Shown here: positions 11,201 to 56,023 of the stretch, piece after piece | Position numbering within the stretch: position 1 is the first letter of the stretch | Layout of the letters: each line of letters opens with the position of its first letter | Assembly (NCBI GenBank): GCA_023079485.1 | Contig: CM041083.1 | Span: forward strand, 62,873,810 to 62,937,809 | Direction of reading: 5' to 3' | Length of the DNA: 64,000 nt | Source: Archilochus colubris | Lineage: Eukaryota > Chordata > Aves > Apodiformes > Trochilidae | Notes under the pieces: generated by a model | Databases searched by the model: none | Seen by the model: only the letters and a program-made list of their open reading frames with translations | Told to the model about the DNA's origin: nothing | Made by a program: the position numbers and the translations under genes

Positions 11201-14200
11201 GCTCAATCAGGTCTGCCTACCTCTCCTCAAACCGGTGCAGGTCTCCGCCACACAAGCCAGTCCCGTCCTGTCCTGTCCCAGTGGAATCCAAGCAGGGAAC
11301 CCACTGAGTGCCAAAGAAACACAGCAAGAGTTAAGACAAAGACACCCCTCCCTCCTCGTCCCGTCTGTCCCTCCCCCTTCCTTCAGCTCCCCCCACCAAA
11401 TTATCACCCAGTGCATGTGTGGGTGGTGGGAAGGGAGGGGCATCAGGTTGGGAGAACTTTCTCCCCAGCTCCCTTACAACATACACCTCTCCAGACCTTG
11501 AACTGGGGACCCTGACACAAAAACAAGAAAAGAAACCAGCTCCAGCCAGGCAGGGTAAAGGCCCAAAATTTGCAAAGACCAACTGCAGCATACAGGCAAA
11601 TGACTCCAGGCCTTCTTGACCTCAGCAGGATGGAGATCTCCCCTTGCAGACCCCACAACAAGGCCCAGACTGTCTGACACCCCACCACCACCACAACTGC
11701 TCTGAGGCTCCAGCACTTTACTGAGGTAGTGGCATCCCTTAAAATCATCCTGCAAATGTGCAGAGTGAATCATCTCCATCTCCAGAGACTGCTACACTGC
11801 ACCTGCTTTAGTGGCCAAGCTCAAGGCACACCATTGGGCAGATGGAGCAAAAGGCAGGGAGTGGGTGGAGGGGGCACATTTGTCCTGGGCTCACATAGAC
11901 CCCTCTGTGCCTGTCCAATGCTCTGTGAGTCCAGACACAGCTCACAGGAGAGAGCTCTGTCAGCAGGTCGAGATACAGCCAGAGGGTTTTTATAGCAGTG
12001 TCTGTGTGCTCGCTGCGAGTAATCCCTCCGTGCTTTTGCCCTGGCAGCTCTCTTTTGTATCTTCCTCACCTCTGGTGCACTCTTCCAGGGCTTCTCACAA
12101 CCCATAGGAGCAGCAGGCATTCCAGTTACGCCATTTTTCTCAAGATAGTCCAGCTCAGATTATTTTATTGTTTTTAATCTTATGGTTAATACTATTACTG
12201 TTTTGTCTTTTGCTTCATCTGTTAATGTGCCTGCCAAATTCCTGTTGACTTTTTCTTCTACCCATGTGGCCAAAGCCCAGCAGCACGTGGGATGGTAGCT
12301 AGGACACATGGCAGCACAAGCTCCGATCTGCTCACCTGTGTCACAGCTCACCAGATGAGTATCCTCCAGCACCCTCAGAGGGAAACCTGGGAGCTGACAA
12401 AAGCCTTCATCACTGCGGAGTGGGGAAATGGTAAGTTTATGTGCCTGCATGCTCTACAGAGGTCATTTTTAATGTTGTCTCACACACACAAAAATCCTCC
12501 ACTAGTGCCAGAAGCCAGTGCATCAGATTGCATTAGAGCACGGGGACAAGAAATGCTGGAGATGTGCATGAAGGGGGTCACCCTTCTGCCTGGCAGGATC
12601 CTCAGTGATCCACTGAGCCCAGTCCTGGAGGCAGAAGGGGAAAATATCTCAGTCTAATTTAGTCTAATTTACTACCTCAGCTGACACCCAAAGAGGGGGC
12701 AGAGCAGCTCAGGGGGAGTGCTAGGGGACATTCCCAGGGCTCGGGATTTCTAAGCCAACCCAGCCATGTCCCAGAGGCTGCAGATGGGGAATGGGGCCAT
12801 GAGGCAAAGGGCTGGGGGGGGCAGCGGAAGTAGGTGATGCTTCTTCACAGGCAGTCAAAGACAGTGTGAAGCCCTTTGTTTTCAGGATTAAACTTTCCAA
12901 GCATTTTTCAAAGCTCTGTCTTTCACCTAGCGTTTGGGCTGGTTGAATTATGTGGTCCCACATCCAAAGAAATACCAGCTGATTCTTCCCTTACATGGGC
13001 TGGGATCAGTGTCTGAGGGGATAGGCTCCATCTTCTGCCTTTTGGGCACTGCATCTGAAGTCCTGAATGGCTATAAGGTGAACATGGTGTGCTGGGTACA
13101 CAACATAGGAACTGCACTGCCTCCCTCCCTGTGAATTAAGGACAGTCCTGATAGAGGACTGGTGTGACCCAGTACAGCTGGGGAAATGATGCAGTAGAGG
13201 TTATCTAGATATGAAAAGGGGTTTGAGATAAGACTAGGTAAGCAGAGCTGACCTAAAAACTTGATTTATCCACACTGAAATGTTTCACAGGAACATCACA
13301 ATTTTTTGTGAAACTGTGGATGGGATATGACCTGTGACATTAAGGTAAAACAAGAAGGAAGACAAACTAAATGAAAACTTTGTCCAGCAATGTGTGAAAT
13401 GCATTCTACAGTGGGAAAAAAAGACTGCTATTTCTGCCTTCCAGCCCAGAAGGTGTCAGAAGTTACACTCTGGCTTCAGATTTTCCACCAGGGAATAACT
13501 CAATGTGCTTTTAAATCCTGCTATGGGCATGGGGCAACTTCATCCCACCATGGCAGCCCCTATATGAGGGATTGCACTAATGTGGTGGCAGAGATGGAAA
13601 ACCAGAAATCACCTTTTAACCAGCTCAGATGTGGGGGTATGGGCTGTGCTCAGCACTATCCCAGGAGAGGGCAGGAGAAGGGCTGATACACTTCCTGACC
13701 ACTAATTGCCACCTGCACTGGCAGAAACAACCCCTGAGCTGGCACTCTGTGCTGAATAGGTAGGACAAGGATGCTAAAGGATGTGGTGGTCTGGCTGCAG
13801 CTCTCCCCACAGCAAGGGTTCCTCCTCCACCACTGCCATGGGCAGAGGCAGCTTCCTACAGGGACTAGCAGATGGATTATGTGTCAGGATGCAAATTTGT
13901 GAGCAAGCTGACAGAGAGGAGCCATGGCCAAGGCTCAGACAGCACAGTGGATGAACCTTGGCAGCTTCTGGTGGGGCATAAATGCTAGCCCATGAATGCT
14001 GGCCACAAGCATTCAGAGGGAGCTGAAGGGGGAAGCAGCAGCCCTGCTGGCTGCAGGGGTGGGGAGAGTGTGGGTGAGAATGCTCTTCAACACTCCATTC
14101 CATAAGGGAAGCAAAAATCCTGTAAAAATCCAGAGTACCCCTCTCCCCTGCACCTCCCCAGGCAGCATGAACCCTTGTAAGAGTTGGGATCCCCTCTCTG

Positions 14201-17200
14201 TGTGTGACTCTGACACCAGCAGCATCCAGATCTCCATAGCCCTCCCCACAGTGCATCCAGAGGCAAAAGAGGAGATGGCAGCATCCAATTTTTCAGGCAG
14301 GAAAACGAAGACAAGAGAAAACCCCATTGCTGTGCCTGAGGGGTAGCAGCTTTCTCACAAAAGAGTCCTCAAGCTGTAGGATACTGCTTTTTGTTGGGGT
14401 CAAAGGTCTCACCACACAGCTGGTGTTAGAGACAGAGAAGCCTGCAGCCCTGGCTGCCCCCCTTGCTAGGCCATCTGTGGTAGAAGCCACCACTGTCCTT
14501 GCTTGTGCAGACTAATCCCACCTTTTAGACCTTTGCTAGCAAACCAGGAGAGATGCTGGTTTTCCCACGGGCACAGCACTGCTGCTTCTTTGACTAAGAA
14601 CTGTCCTACCTGATTGCACCCTATGGTTGCAGAGGAGTTTTCCCAAAGCATTCATATAATTTATTTTTTAAGTTTATGGCTAATTTGTGCTTAAGCAAGT
14701 CCCATGACTTCCTACAACAGTTTCACTGTAACTAGTCACAGGTGAACATCACCACAGTAACAAGTGCTAATGAGGCCCCACAGAACCACGATGGGCTCTG
14801 GCAAGCCACAGCCCTGATTCTGCACTGGGCTCCGGGAGAAAAAGAGGCTGTCAGGAGGCTTCAACTTTGGAAGCACAGGCAGGTTAGGACATCCCCCATT
14901 TCACAGCATCCATGATGGGATGGTGAGGGAGAGGATGAGGCATGAACAAACATCTTAGAAAGCCAGTGTCAGCAGTAAAACTGGGTGGGAGGGAGAATTA
15001 GCAGTGCTGGAGGGGCATCCGTGGCCTAACAGCCTCTAGGAGGTCTACTAGCAGTGGTCCCTGCTGGTCAGAGGATTACAGAAAAAAGGCAGGCAGAGGA
15101 CACATGGGTACATGACTGCTTGCTCCTGCTTTCCCTCTCTGCTTCCTCAGGGCAGCTGAGCCTGTTGCCATGGCACTTGTGCTGTGACAGCAAGCACCTC
15201 TGATGCACAAGGATGCAAAGGACAAGGTCGGTCTCTGTGGACAAAGAAGCACTTGTTGCTGCCCATAGTGATGGGACTCTGGGCAGGTCAGGTGGAGAAA
15301 GGGTAACAAAGTCACTGGTAACTTCTAAGAAGGAATGACTTCCCAAATCTGCCTTTGTGTTCGCCCATGTGAGCCTCCCTTATCTTCACCATGCAGATCC
15401 CCACCCTGCAGGCTGCTAACCATGTTAGCAGACAAGGGCTCAGCCAAACGCTCTGCTCTGAAGGATATGCTCATTTGCACCAGCCTCTAGGACACACTTA
15501 ACAGATTATCTGGAGATCCCTGCTTCACAGGATTACATATCCCACATGTTTAAATGTTAATCTTACTCTGTTCTCTCCATTTATGCACCATAGCCTGCTG
15601 TCTCCATCTTTCTTGTCACCAAAATGTGTGACATAACTCACACTACATGTTTCTTCAATAGCCACAGAAAACTCTCTGGCAAAAGGAGAAGGACCTCTCA
15701 AAGCAGCTGTTTAGAACATGCTGAGAGCTCCAGGGTTCAGGATGCTCCCTACCAGAGCAGATGAATTCTGCTCCATAGAAGAGAATCATATCCCCAAGAT
15801 CTGAAATCTTTCTCCTGCCCTGAAAGGTCTCTCCATGGAGGAGAACAGCAGAGTCAGCACTATCTCTCTGCCTGATGAGGGAGCTGAGATGCTTCCCCAG
15901 GCACCACTGATGCAAGCATCACACTATGGGAAAAGCTGAGCCTCCATCCACAAACAGGTGGACAGAAAGGTCAGACATCCTTTCCAAGCACTAACAGCCT
16001 GGGGCAGAATCTCAGGGACTTCTTTCTTATGTGAACTTTTAATTTGAAACAAAACAAAAACAACAAACAAACAAAAAAATAAAATCCAACAAACCAACTC
16101 ATGAAAACACCTGGGTCTTTAACCCTCATTTTCCCAATAATAATGGGTTGAATTCTCAGGCTCAGTTGCATCTTGGATTCTGAATGTGAGAAATTCCCAA
16201 CGACCCCACATCATATCTAAAGTGATATCAGCATCTCAGCCACTGAAAAGGATTTGAGTAGGCATTAATTCCATAAACTGTAAGAAGTGGAGTACTAGGC
16301 TGATCTTGAATACAATGGAAATCTTTTTCACCATGTTCCAAACCACAATCACCATATGCCAGAAACACCATATTCCCAGTTTCTTCAAAATTCCCTCTAA
16401 CATGAGGTCTTAAAAAGTGCTGTGGAAAATGTAATGTGTGGAAGTTTCAACTATATTGTCAGATTTATCCCATGAACCTTCTCAATGAGCAATACAGAAT
16501 ATACTTGAATCATATGTCAAGCCAGGCATCACAGGTCCCAGTACTTAAACTCCTGTCCAGCAGAAACCTTTGGTTTTCTTACTTATATGACTTGCCTAGC
16601 TCATCCAAATCTTTACATCAATTTGGTCATTTGGGCTTGAGAGATTTTCTGGCTCATATAAAACCAGATCAAGAAACCACATGTCCAATTCACTTGACAC
16701 CAGAAGATTTTGAAACAAAGCAGACTTAAGCCTTTCAGCAGACTGATGCTTTCCTTACATGCAGCTGAGAAGACCTTTTACATCAGCCATGTTTTTGGAC
16801 ATAGCTGTAGACAAACAGTGTTATCTATTAGGGCTGAAATATCTTCTCATTGGGCCAAACATATATTTATAGTATCTATAAGATATTACTGGAAAGCGAA
16901 AGTATAATTCCATTTAAAATTAGAGTTACATAAGAATATCGGCTGCTGGAGCATCTAATATGACTCACACAAAAAGCCAACCAAAACCACTTCTGTACTG
17001 AATTCCATTCACTCATTTCTAGAAGTAATTTCTACCAGCCAGTACCATATGCAAGTGGCAGGGCAGCTGAATGGCTCCATTCTCCACATCAATGTGAATC
17101 TCTTCAAAATGTGGTTTTCCCTGGGTTTGTAAGCATTTTCCTTACCCTCAGCTCACACACAAGCACCATCAAGCACTGTGGCAGCTGGAATCTGGAACTC

Positions 17201-17709
17201 TGAGACTTTGAGGCAGCCCAGGAAAGCTGTGACAAACAGTTCAGCCCAGGCCTCCTGCACTTATGCCTTCAGCATCTGCAGTGTTCTCCAGAGGCAGGGA
17301 GGGAGGTGTGCAGAAACCCAGTGGCTGAGATTTTGACAGGAGGTACAGGACTGACCATGGGGGGATTCACCCATGGTTGCATGTGCAGCCTAGCAAAAGA
17401 ATCCACCCACTCCAGAGTCCCAATGGAAAACAAGCAAGGGAAAAGGAAAAGATGCTGGAAGTAAGATGAGGTTTCCACACAGAGACGGTGGACCACAGAT
17501 CAGTGGGTTCTCCCTCCTAGGATGCTAAATCTTCTGCACCATCACAAACCGTCCCAGTAGCAAACCCCTCAGTGTTTGGTGCTCATCAGTTTTGCAGTGT
17601 CTAAGAGTGAAAGTCCATGACCCCTTTTCACCACCGACCTGGCTCCTATCTAAGGTCACCAGGCTCCAACAACGCTAAACTGAAGAAAAACAAGTCCAAG
17701 AACTTACAG
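8201..17709. other. Intergenic or 5' intronic DNA, no gene recognised
   Basis: Nine kilobases without a recognisable exon or RNA gene. It holds a 10-bp tandem duplication (AGTCTAATTT twice, 12651-12670), a G-run near 12813 and an A-rich tract at about 16049-16096. Open frames here overlap each other on both strands and show no known domain. Confidence 0.55.
16049..16096 (+). repeat. A-rich (AAAC)n tract
   Basis: Plus-strand A/C-rich run of AAAC and AACA units, of the same kind as the tract at 386-470. Confidence 0.8.
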
Positions 17710-18250
17710 TCATAGAATTATTTTGGTAGCAAAAGACCTTCAAGACATCAAGTCCAACTGTTAACCTAACATGGCCAAATCCAACACTAAACCATGTCCC
17801 TAAGCACCACATCTCCATGCCTTTTAACCTCCCTCAGGGATGGTGTCTTCACCACTTCCCTGGGCAAACTGTTCCAGTGCATGACAACCCTTTCAGTGAA
17901 GAAATTTTTCCTAATATCCAAACTAAACCTTCCCAGGCAAAACTTGAGGTCATTTCCTCTTCTCCTTTTGTTTGTTACTTGGGAGAAGAGGCTAACACCC
18001 AGCTCGCTACAACCTCCCTTCAGGTAGCTATAGAGGGTGATGAGGTCTCTCCTTAGCCTCTTCTTCTCCAAGCTAAGCAACATCAGTTTCCTCAGCTTGT
18101 TCTCACAGGGCTTGTTCTCCAGACCTTTCACCAGCCTCCCTGCTTTTTTTTGGACCCACTCCAGCCCCTCAATGTCCTTTTTGTAGTGAAAAGCCCAAAA
18201 CTGAACGCAGGATCCCGAGATGAAACCTCACCAGCGCCGAGGAGAGGGGA
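17710..18250 (-). mobile_element. CR1 LINE fragment with ORF2 C-terminal remnant
   Basis: The minus-strand reading retains the CR1 ORF2 tail ([43 protein letters not shown]) and ends at a CR1-type 3' terminus near 17710. Upstream remnants (CTCACCAGCGCCGAG on the plus strand) reach about 18250. It is 5'-truncated and not coding today. It lies in the SLC6A12-SLC6A13 interval. Confidence 0.9.
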
Positions 18251-18740
18251 AACCCACCATGGCCTAGAGGTCTGAACCAGTCAGTGCTACAATTGGGGCC
18301 ACCCATTCCCTGTGGGCAGCACCAGTCTGCAGAGAAAACCTCCACAGACAACAGGGGAAGGGAGAGATGTGGGAATGGCCCAGGTCACCGTGAACCAAAG
18401 GACCATTCCAAGCCAGGGAGAAGGAGTAACACGGGTGCCGCCCAGCCTGGGAAGTTCCCGCAGCCCCCCTCCCACCCACTCTCCCGAAGGGACCCCGGTG
18501 GGTGAGGTCCTGGGGCCACCTTGTGGCTAGTGGCGTGGATTGCTCTAATTCTCCTCCTCCTCCTCCTCTCCCCGCGACACCAGAAGCCTTGGCCGTAGCG
18601 TGATGCCCGTCGGTGTCCATGTGCAGTTCGGGAACTTCTGGCTTCTGCCTTAGCTCTGCCCGCGCTCCAGCTTCCTCAGGGTTTCCTGGGAGCCATCCAG
18701 CTTCCCGGGGTTACATGTCCTCTGGATGCCCTCCGTGGAT
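18200..18740. promoter_or_regulatory. CpG-rich block with CTCF-like site between SLC6A13 and SLC6A12
   Basis: About 18 CpGs in 18400-18720, the densest cluster in the window, located 0.7-1 kb past the SLC6A13 3' end. On the minus strand, CCACAAGGTGGC at 18526-18515 matches 11 of 12 positions of the CTCF core. It could be the SLC6A12 promoter (the transcripts would run leftward), an insulator, or both. The left margin overlaps the CR1. No TATA seen. Confidence 0.35.
18551..18572 (+). repeat. (CTC)n short tandem repeat
   Basis: Five or six CTC units within the CpG-rich block. Confidence 0.8.
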
Positions 18741-18805
18741 GCTGGGGCTACAGCTCTTAAAAAACACAAGCACTTTGATTTGGGGTTTTTTGTTTGTTTT
18801 TCGTC

Positions 18806-18826
18806 TTTTTTTTTTTTTTTTTTTTT
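18806..18826 (+). repeat. Poly(T) run, 21 nt
   Basis: Homopolymer on the plus strand, preceded by TTTG-type sequence; a 15-nt poly(A) follows at 18962-18976. Confidence 0.9.
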
Positions 18827-18961
18827 CGCCCGAGCAGCCTGGAAACAAGGAACAAGGGGCCCTGTTTGTTGACATAACATGCAGATCCCACTCTTCAGCC
18901 ACGCAGCCCTTCTTCCACGGGCAGGAAAACAAAAATGAGCACCTGGAAGGCTGTCAGCAGG

Positions 18962-18976
18962 AAAAAAAAAAAAAAA
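18962..18976 (+). repeat. Poly(A) run, 15 nt
   Basis: Homopolymer 135 bp to the right of the poly(T) run at 18806. Short poly(T) and poly(A) flanks alone do not show a retroposon. Confidence 0.85.
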
Positions 18977-19389
18977 GAAAAAGACACAGATCTCCAGAGA
19001 TGAGGGAGAGTTGCCTACGAACCTTCACTTATGTGAAGAAAAGGCAAACCAACACCCTTTGCTCAGACCCTGGGAATTGCCCAGGGACTCAGCAGCCAGA
19101 TTACTCTCTTGGCTGAGAGCTGGCAATGGCTCCAGAAGGTGGCATTGAATTTTCCACTTCACTCACGTACCTCAGGCCTACCACCTTATGGGGGCCACCA
19201 AACTGGTGTTCCCTCTTTTCCTTCCTACCCTAACTGAGCTTCCTCTCTCCTGCCCACCCTCTCAGACAGATAGATGTGCCAGTGCAAAGGGATGCAGACA
19301 TGAACGCCCAGCACAGCTCCGCTAACATACATCCCACCTAACATGCTATCAGCAAGAGGTGCTGGTGAGACAAAAGTGAGACAGAGTGG

Positions 19390-19762
19390 ATCTAGAGGGG
19401 AAAACCAAGGTTTTAATGGAATGAATGGAGAAGCTCACGAAGTCCACACTGGAGTCACACCTCTTGAGACTCTCTGACACTCTCCACTCCAGGATCAGTC
19501 CTTGTTTTTTGCCCACCAGCAGGCACACCAGTGCTTGGTCTGCCCCTTCACAGCCCCCTCCAGAGAGAGGATTAAGGTGCATTGCAAACTCCACACAGAC
19601 CAGATCTACAGCAGCCTCTTCCTCAGCCTTTCAAATCTTCCAGGGAAGGGAGCTCAGCCCAGAAATCCCTCTCTCCTTGGCAAGTGAAGAATCCTTACAT
19701 TATCCAACAGGTGGTAAAGGCTGTATAGAAACCATCCTGGGGGAGGGAGAACCACACTGGTC
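19390..19762 (-). other. SLC6A13: Probable SLC6A13 3' UTR
   Basis: About 370 nt of non-coding sequence between the stop codon and the first plausible poly(A) signal on the minus strand. The boundary is inferred from an ATTAAA hexamer at 19417-19412, followed by a T-rich stretch. No AATAAA was seen on the minus strand between the stop and about 18.83 kb. Confidence 0.45.
19412..19417 (-). terminator. Candidate poly(A) signal ATTAAA for SLC6A13
   Basis: Minus-strand ATTAAA about 345 nt past the stop codon, with a T-rich downstream element (including CTTTTGTCTC) in the next 60 nt. Other cleavage sites cannot be excluded without transcripts. Confidence 0.4.
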
Positions 19763-51945
<32,183 letters not shown>

Positions 51946-51968
51946 CCCACCTTCAGAAAGAGTTCCCT

Positions 51969-53505
51969 CTGTTACATTCAGCACAAGCCATGCAACAAGG
52001 CAGAAATTCAGGCTCCAGGAGGTGAGAGAATACACACACACACACACACACACACTGAGCCATTCCTCTCTTGCTCTTTATAACAACTCCTGCTGGCAGC
52101 AAGGCTTGAAGAGCACGCATGCGCTTTCATTGCTTAGTCCAAAACCAGTTCTTAAAAGCCACTATCAGTGTCATTATTTTTACTTGACTCATCTCAAAAC
52201 ACTTCTGCTTCTGGAAGCCCATCCTTCTAGCACAGTGTTTCACAGAAGACCCAGCAGCTCAGCCAGGAGCTCCCACCACAGCGGGTACTGGGAATAGACT
52301 TAAGGCTGGAGCAAGATAAGAGTGAGAGCAAATGCTTGACAAGATATTTTATAAGGGTTTGTTTTCACTCCTGTTGCTGCTTACCAAGATCTGGTATAAG
52401 AGACTATGCAATGAAGGTCAGAAAACACACAGAAATCATAGATATGTGCACAGAGGAAAAACTGAAACAGGACGGAAACAAGTTTCTGCTGTCAGGGATG
52501 GCAACTGTTGCTGGCAGCCTACTAGACTGTGAGTAAAGGTGATTCTTTTCAGGATGAAAAGAAAATATAAAATAAGTCTGCAGATGCCATGGCTGTCAGG
52601 GACCTCTCATCTCCCACGGTCTGCCTCTCCAAACATCTCTCCATTGCCTGACAAGGCTCCTCACAGTACCACTTTTGGGAAGCTCTGGCACCTCAAGAGC
52701 TTCTGCTGTCTCTAAACAGATCCCTGCTAAGAGAGGTGAAAGACCGGCACAGAATAGGTGGACACCACTCCAACTGTCCCACCTCCCCCTCTAAACCTCC
52801 AAGAGGACACTTATCCTCCCAGGAAAGCCGTGGCATGGTGTGCCTGTTAATTCACAGCTGGTGCCCCAGAGCACAGATGGGAGAGAGGCACGAGAGGTGC
52901 GGGTGGCAACACCTCTGCTAGAGCCATTTAGGAGGCTCAGGGGGTGTTTGAAGCTGTTCCTCAGGGGCTGGTCGCCCTTCTGGCCACTGAGCCCCATGGG
53001 GCAAAGGGTGAGGACTACAGTTCCCACCAGTGCCCAGTGCCAAAGCTGAAATATCTGAGGACTGTCTCCCAAGGAGGGCACTTTTCCCTACAGAGTGCCA
53101 GCCCTTCAGCCCGCTCATGCCCAGAGGTAGCTCCCCCAGCCCCAGCCTAATGTTGCCATTCATTACTGCCTGCAACTCCTGCACCAGGAGAGCAGGAAAA
53201 GGCACTGGTAGCAAGTGACACTCTCTCCCATCCGAGGAGAAAAAACACAAAAGCAAAACAGCATTTTCAAACTCTCCCCTCCCCCTTACACAGTCCTCTA
53301 TAAAACACTTTGCGACATGAAGAGGAGCAAGAAACACTGGCAGGCGTTTGACAGCGGCCACAAGGAAGGTCCAGGAGGACCCCTCCACACTAGAAAATGA
53401 TTAAACAGGCAGAAAGCACACCATGACCTCTCATCTATGGCAGACCCGGGTGGGTGCGGGGCACAGGGGGAGCAGGAGAGAAGAAAACAGGGGCAGAGGT
53501 GTTAC
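51969..53505 (-). other. Candidate SLC6A13 5' UTR intron
   Basis: Interval between the candidate non-coding exon donor (53505) and the acceptor region of coding exon 1 (51950 or 51968). It contains the (AC)12 microsatellite; no other feature recognised. Confidence 0.5.
52032..52055 (+). repeat. (AC)12 microsatellite, (TG)12 in gene sense
   Basis: Twelve perfect AC units on the plus strand, 64-105 nt upstream, in gene sense, of the acceptor candidates of SLC6A13 coding exon 1. Confidence 0.97.
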
Positions 53506-53550
53506 CTTGCGGATGGCGCGGTCAGGGCACAAGCCGATGGGAGACGCAAA
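53506..53550 (-). other. SLC6A13: Candidate non-coding first exon of SLC6A13
   Basis: CpG-rich stretch of about 45 nt on the minus strand, ending CATCCGCAAG|GTAAC, a good donor at 53505. It starts roughly 30 nt downstream of a TATA-like box and contains no ATG. It lies 1.5 kb upstream of the first coding exon, whose 5' edge shows acceptor AGs just before the ATG, so an upstream 5' UTR exon is required. The transcription start is an estimate. Confidence 0.5.
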
Positions 53551-53572
53551 GGCAGGACCGAAAGGTGCTGGC

Positions 53573-53627
53573 TATTTAAAGTGTGGAAAGAAAAATTTCA
53601 GCGGTGGTGTAATCCTAGACTTTGCCC
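53573..53627 (-). promoter_or_regulatory. Candidate SLC6A13 promoter: TATA-like box and HNF4-like DR1
   Basis: On the minus strand, TTTAAATA occupies 53580-53573, about 70 nt before the candidate donor. GGGCAAAGTCTA at 53627-53616, about 36 nt further upstream, resembles the HNF4/COUP-TF direct-repeat-1 site (GGNCAAAGTCCA). Eight or so CpGs cluster just downstream, in otherwise CpG-poor DNA. A liver/kidney factor site would suit the known GAT2 expression pattern, but binding is inference. Confidence 0.45.
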
Positions 53628-56023
53628 AACCCACATTCCTTCCCCCACCCCCCAGGGCTGGACAAAAACCTACACATGACTGATTTCATGGCCAGTGCAA
53701 AGGGGTTCGTTCCCCCCCGCCTACAAGAAGGGCTCACGCTGCCTCCACCAGCGCTCTCCTCAGGCCAGGATCACTTGGCTCCTACTCTCCCTCATGTCTC
53801 TGTCCAATGTGTCCCTGGAGGTGCAGAAGACCACCACACATGGGTGCCCTCACAACCCTTCCCTTGGAAGCCAAAGCCCTGAGAACTTCTGGGAAAAGGT
53901 AAGAGATGAAGTATGAATTCAAGGTGAATTCCCATCACAGGATGCATCTCCTCAGCAGGAAGGACACGGGCACACGCAAAGATCCTGCACTGTAGCCCAA
54001 ACCACAGTGCCCAGAGAGGCTGCAGTGGTGGGCACCAAAGGTCCCATCTGGAAATAAAATCTGCTAATCTCTCTGCTGCTGCTTAGTAAGGGCCCCAAAC
54101 AGCCCCATTCAGAAAGAGTTGCAAACTCTCTTCCCTCTCATGCAGGTAACTTTGCCACTGGTCTTTCCCGGGATATCACTCCAGAAGCAGCAATGGGAGT
54201 GGACAACCAAGCAGCAGATGAAAAATCATGCAGCAGGGGGAAAAAACAGCCCCAGTTATGTATTTCTAACATATGGCTGGAAAATTAGCTGTGGCTGCTT
54301 AGGAAGGAGGTCTTGGGTTTTCCTGTAGGTAGTTACTTGATGATATTAGCTCTGTGCTTTGAGGCCATAAAAAAGGCAAACAGAACAGGATATTGTTTAT
54401 GGTAGATGCGTTACAGCTGTGATGGTCCAAGTATGTCAGCAAGGCAAGGTTTTAATATACTTTTATTACATCTGTTGATGAACATCTGGGTCAAGGAGGA
54501 ACAAAAAGTGACATTTTTGGGTTTGATGTCCTTGCATCTGGCCTGCAAAGCATGAGGAAAACCTGAGCTGTGTGCAAGCAGTTTGAGGAGGTATTAGGAG
54601 AACGACAGGAATGAAGCTGCAAACTCTGTGGTGTCACCACATTAATCTGTGGTGCACTCACACAGCACTGGGTTTGTGACAGGAGAAACAGGGAAAGGGA
54701 GGATGGATGGGCAGAGGTAAGGAATAGATTCATCCAAGGGCTGATCAACTACATGACAATTCCTCATCTCAAGAAGAGATACCTAGGATAAAAAGAGAGT
54801 GACAACAGAGGTCTAGGAAATAAGGAAAAGACAGGGGAGATTAGTATATAGTTTGCTACATATTTAGTGCAACAACTAATGGCATCCAATGAAATATTCA
54901 GATTTAAACCAAAAGGAAATTCTTTTTCTTCCCACTGTTCATAACTGATGTAAAGCATGGTACCTGTGGCTATTTCCACAAAATAAGGAACTAGGCAAAG
55001 TCACAAAGAGCTGCTCCTTCTCTGCAGCAATGAAACAGGATGGACCAAATAAACAGTTAGCTCCAGTCCTCAAATTGTTTGGAGCTGATTGTTGGAAATC
55101 AGGGAAGATGCTCTAGAGCAGAAATTAGACAAGATGGTGAGAATCAAAAAACATCCCTATGCAGAAACCATCTCACAGTGAACACTGTAGCTGTTAAATA
55201 ATTAGGGTAAGGACACAAGGATTAAAAATCCACAGCAAAGTCAAATAATATCTTGCTTGGTACAACAGACTGGTGTGAGAAGAGAGGAGATTGAATAAGG
55301 AAACATTTCTAGAGGCTGCCAAAAGTGTTGTATTTGAGCATCACTGCTCAAATATCTCTAGATAACCACTCACTACAGAGCACCAATGGCAATAATCTTA
55401 TCAAGGAGATAACAAGCTAATTGGCAGGAACTAATAGACTGTGCTAGGAAACCCTGTAATCAATAACAAACTACTTGACTTCCACCCAGCATGATAAGAC
55501 CTCACTGAACACAACAATAAGTTGAAAATGAAAGGAAATGTTCAGTGTAAACATAAGCAGCAAGAGGAAATGCTAAATCTACATGTGCAAAAGCAAGCTG
55601 GAAAACCCTGAACAAAGCATATTTAAAGTAGAACACCATTTTACACATCATCTGGGCTGAAACAAGAAGTCCATATGAATTTGAGTGATATTACTTGAGA
55701 AATTAAAAAAAAAATATAAAAATCTTTTTAGTGAAGAAGAGAACCAACAAATAGCTGAGAAAATCAGTTAAGACTACACAAAAAGAAGTCGTCACGTTTT
55801 TGAAATTGCAGAAGACAAAGAAACTGAAAGGGACTTTAATCAATCTGGCAGAGGCAATTAAAACCTAAAGAGAAACATGCAGAGGATGAAATCTTGGTGT
55901 CCAAAAAATAGATTCTGTGAAAATACCTAATCTAAGTGGAAGAACAGGTACAGTCAGGGAAAAAAAACCCTAGAGGCAGAATTGTAAGAAACAAATGAGA
56001 GATGGAAGGATGTGAATAGCTTT

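Noticed and set aside
13479..13490. Second TonE-like site (GGTGGAAAATC on the minus strand)
   Set aside because: It fails the consensus at the last pyrimidine and has no promoter context.
18613..19116. 167-codon plus-strand open frame
   Set aside because: It runs through a poly(T) and a poly(A) tract (poly-Phe and poly-Lys), so it is a composition artefact.
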